Assembly: GCA_903926205.1 (NCBI GenBank)
Contig: CAIYID010000029.1
Span: 1 to 40,429 of the forward strand
Direction of reading: 5' to 3'
DNA length: 40,429 nucleotides
DNA from: an uncultured Bdellovibrionales bacterium
GTDB lineage: Bacteria > Bdellovibrionota > Bdellovibrionia > Bdellovibrionales > Bdellovibrionaceae
Positions 39,913-40,429 of the stretch are shown here, piece by piece; within the stretch, counting starts at the first letter, position 1; every line of letters starts with the position of its first letter. The notes under the pieces were generated by a model, which worked only from the letters and a program-made list of their open reading frames with translations, was not told where the DNA came from and searched no databases. Position numbers and translations under genes: made by a program.

Positions 39913-40138
39913 CTTTGACCTCTTTTTTACTTTTCTTGCTAACGGCGGTGAAATTAAGTTCAGGCTTCTTGACGAACTCTAAAATGGCGACCTTCGCCAA
40001 AGTACTAAAATCAAAAAATGGATTTTTGTGAAGAAACTCTTCAATAAGTGCTTCCTCTTGCTCAGTAAAACGGACACCACGAACTTTGGCCACAATACCC
40101 CCGATTGAATGAATGGTAGATACATTTGTGTTAAACAC
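39896..40138 (-). CDS. Ribbon-helix-helix-type regulator
   Basis: A product of up to 80 residues with VRGVRFTEQEEALIEEFLHK and FDFSTLAKVAILEFVK, a beta strand followed by two helices as in RHH (CopG-like) DNA-binding proteins, and a lysine-rich tail. The ATG at 40138 has no good binding site; the GTG at 40093 with GGGGG just upstream is a likely alternative and gives a 65-residue protein. It heads the operon with the radical SAM, ASCH and methyltransferase genes and probably represses it. Confidence 0.65.
   Translation of the reverse strand: MFNTNVSTIHSIGGIVAKVRGVRFTEQEEALIEEFLHKNPFFDFSTLAKVAILEFVKKPELNFTAVSKKSKKEVKDARPN
40128..40138. promoter_or_regulatory. Small palindrome before the RHH gene
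   Basis: GTGTT-A-AACAC is a perfect 5-1-5 palindrome, 35 bases upstream of the GTG start at 40093. It is a candidate RHH operator. If so, the longer RHH frame starting at 40138 would not be translated. Confidence 0.35.
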
Positions 40139-40293
40139 TGTTCAACGATGTTTTATAGGATTTGTATTTGTTTCATGGCCAATCCCAGGCGGATACTCTC
40201 TGGACACAGTCCCAGACCTTAGTCCATCGCCTCAATTCTTGGGCCGAAATGCCGATATAAGTGCTGAGGTGTCGGATGGAAACGGCTTTGTGG

Positions 40294-40386
40294 CCGATTT
40301 CGTCTGAAATCCACCGCCCAATTTCATCGAGATGTACCAGTCAATTTCATGCAAGTGCACCACCCGATTTCATCGTAATGCACCAC
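40294..40386. repeat. Four tandem ~23-bp repeats, possible end of an IS21-family element
   Basis: The repeat units start at 40294, 40318, 40341 and 40364 and share the pattern ATTTCATCG--ATGCACCAC. Such tandem TTTC-ATGCACC units are typical of the ends of IS21-family elements, where the transposase binds several times. The transposase genes would lie outside the window. No gene is seen from 40139 to the right end. Confidence 0.55.
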
Positions 40387-40429
40387 TTGTATTGAATTTG
40401 AGGAATATTTCCCAGAGCGTCAGAGACAA

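Noticed and set aside
40113-40307. Rightward 64-codon frame at the right end
   Set aside because: It runs into the tandem repeats and has no binding site or recognisable sequence.
40294-40386. CRISPR array
   Set aside because: The units are directly adjacent without spacers, and no cas gene is nearby.

Overview
The window looks like accessory DNA: a mobile genomic island followed by a large defence-like locus. The GC content is moderate (roughly mid-40s percent, by eye) and there are two lipoprotein genes with lipoboxes plus proteins with Sec signal peptides, which fits a Gram-negative host. A predatory or delta-type lineage such as Bdellovibrionota is possible, but nothing here proves it. 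I found no rRNA, tRNA or CRISPR array. The left edge carries the N-terminal part of a broken phage-type integrase. The right edge carries four tandem ~23-bp repeats that resemble the ends of an IS21-family element.

Region 1 (about 0-10.4 kb) is the replication and regulation core of a mobile element. It holds a leftward group (HTH protein with a damaged start, Cys-rich protein, second excisionase-like HTH protein, integrase fragment), a gene for a sigma-factor-like protein, a rightward primase-helicase, an unrecognised gene, a RepA-type ATPase, a DNA methyltransferase, a DUF5131 (phage Gp37/Gp68-like) radical-SAM-type protein and an unrecognised coupled gene. A perfect 21-bp sequence lies upstream of both outward-facing units on either side of the sigma-like gene, in the same orientation relative to each. 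This is best explained as a shared promoter or operator.

Region 2 (about 10.4-22.4 kb) contains two diverged copies of one eight-gene module: a small one-helix membrane protein, an 'EAHGL' protein, a tyrosine recombinase, a second small hydrophobic protein, a Xre-type regulator, an exported protein, a lipoprotein and a ~115-residue protein. In the first copy the two halves are divergent; in the second all eight genes run leftward. The exported protein differs completely between copies while the other genes match, so it looks like exchangeable cargo. Between the copies lie a small ASCH-domain gene, an internally deleted IS66-like element with an amber codon, an unrecognised 375-residue gene, a 54-codon relic of DUF5131 and a coupled 189-residue unrecognised gene.

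Region 3 (about 22.7-40.1 kb) is a leftward series of large genes typical of anti-phage loci: RHH regulator, SPL-like radical SAM protein, ASCH protein, fused nuclease/N6-adenine methyltransferase, then (after a divergent Xre regulator) DUF2130 coiled-coil nuclease, double AAA+ ATPase, second ASCH protein, DUF2779 two-nuclease protein, DUF6361 protein, phospholipase-D-type protein and SF2 helicase. Many of the joints are stop-start overlaps, so it reads as two to four coupled operons. I do not recognise the whole set as a named system. The combination of a radical SAM enzyme, a methyltransferase, two ASCH proteins and three nuclease families suggests a nucleic-acid-modification-dependent defence system, and this is the main candidate for something undescribed.
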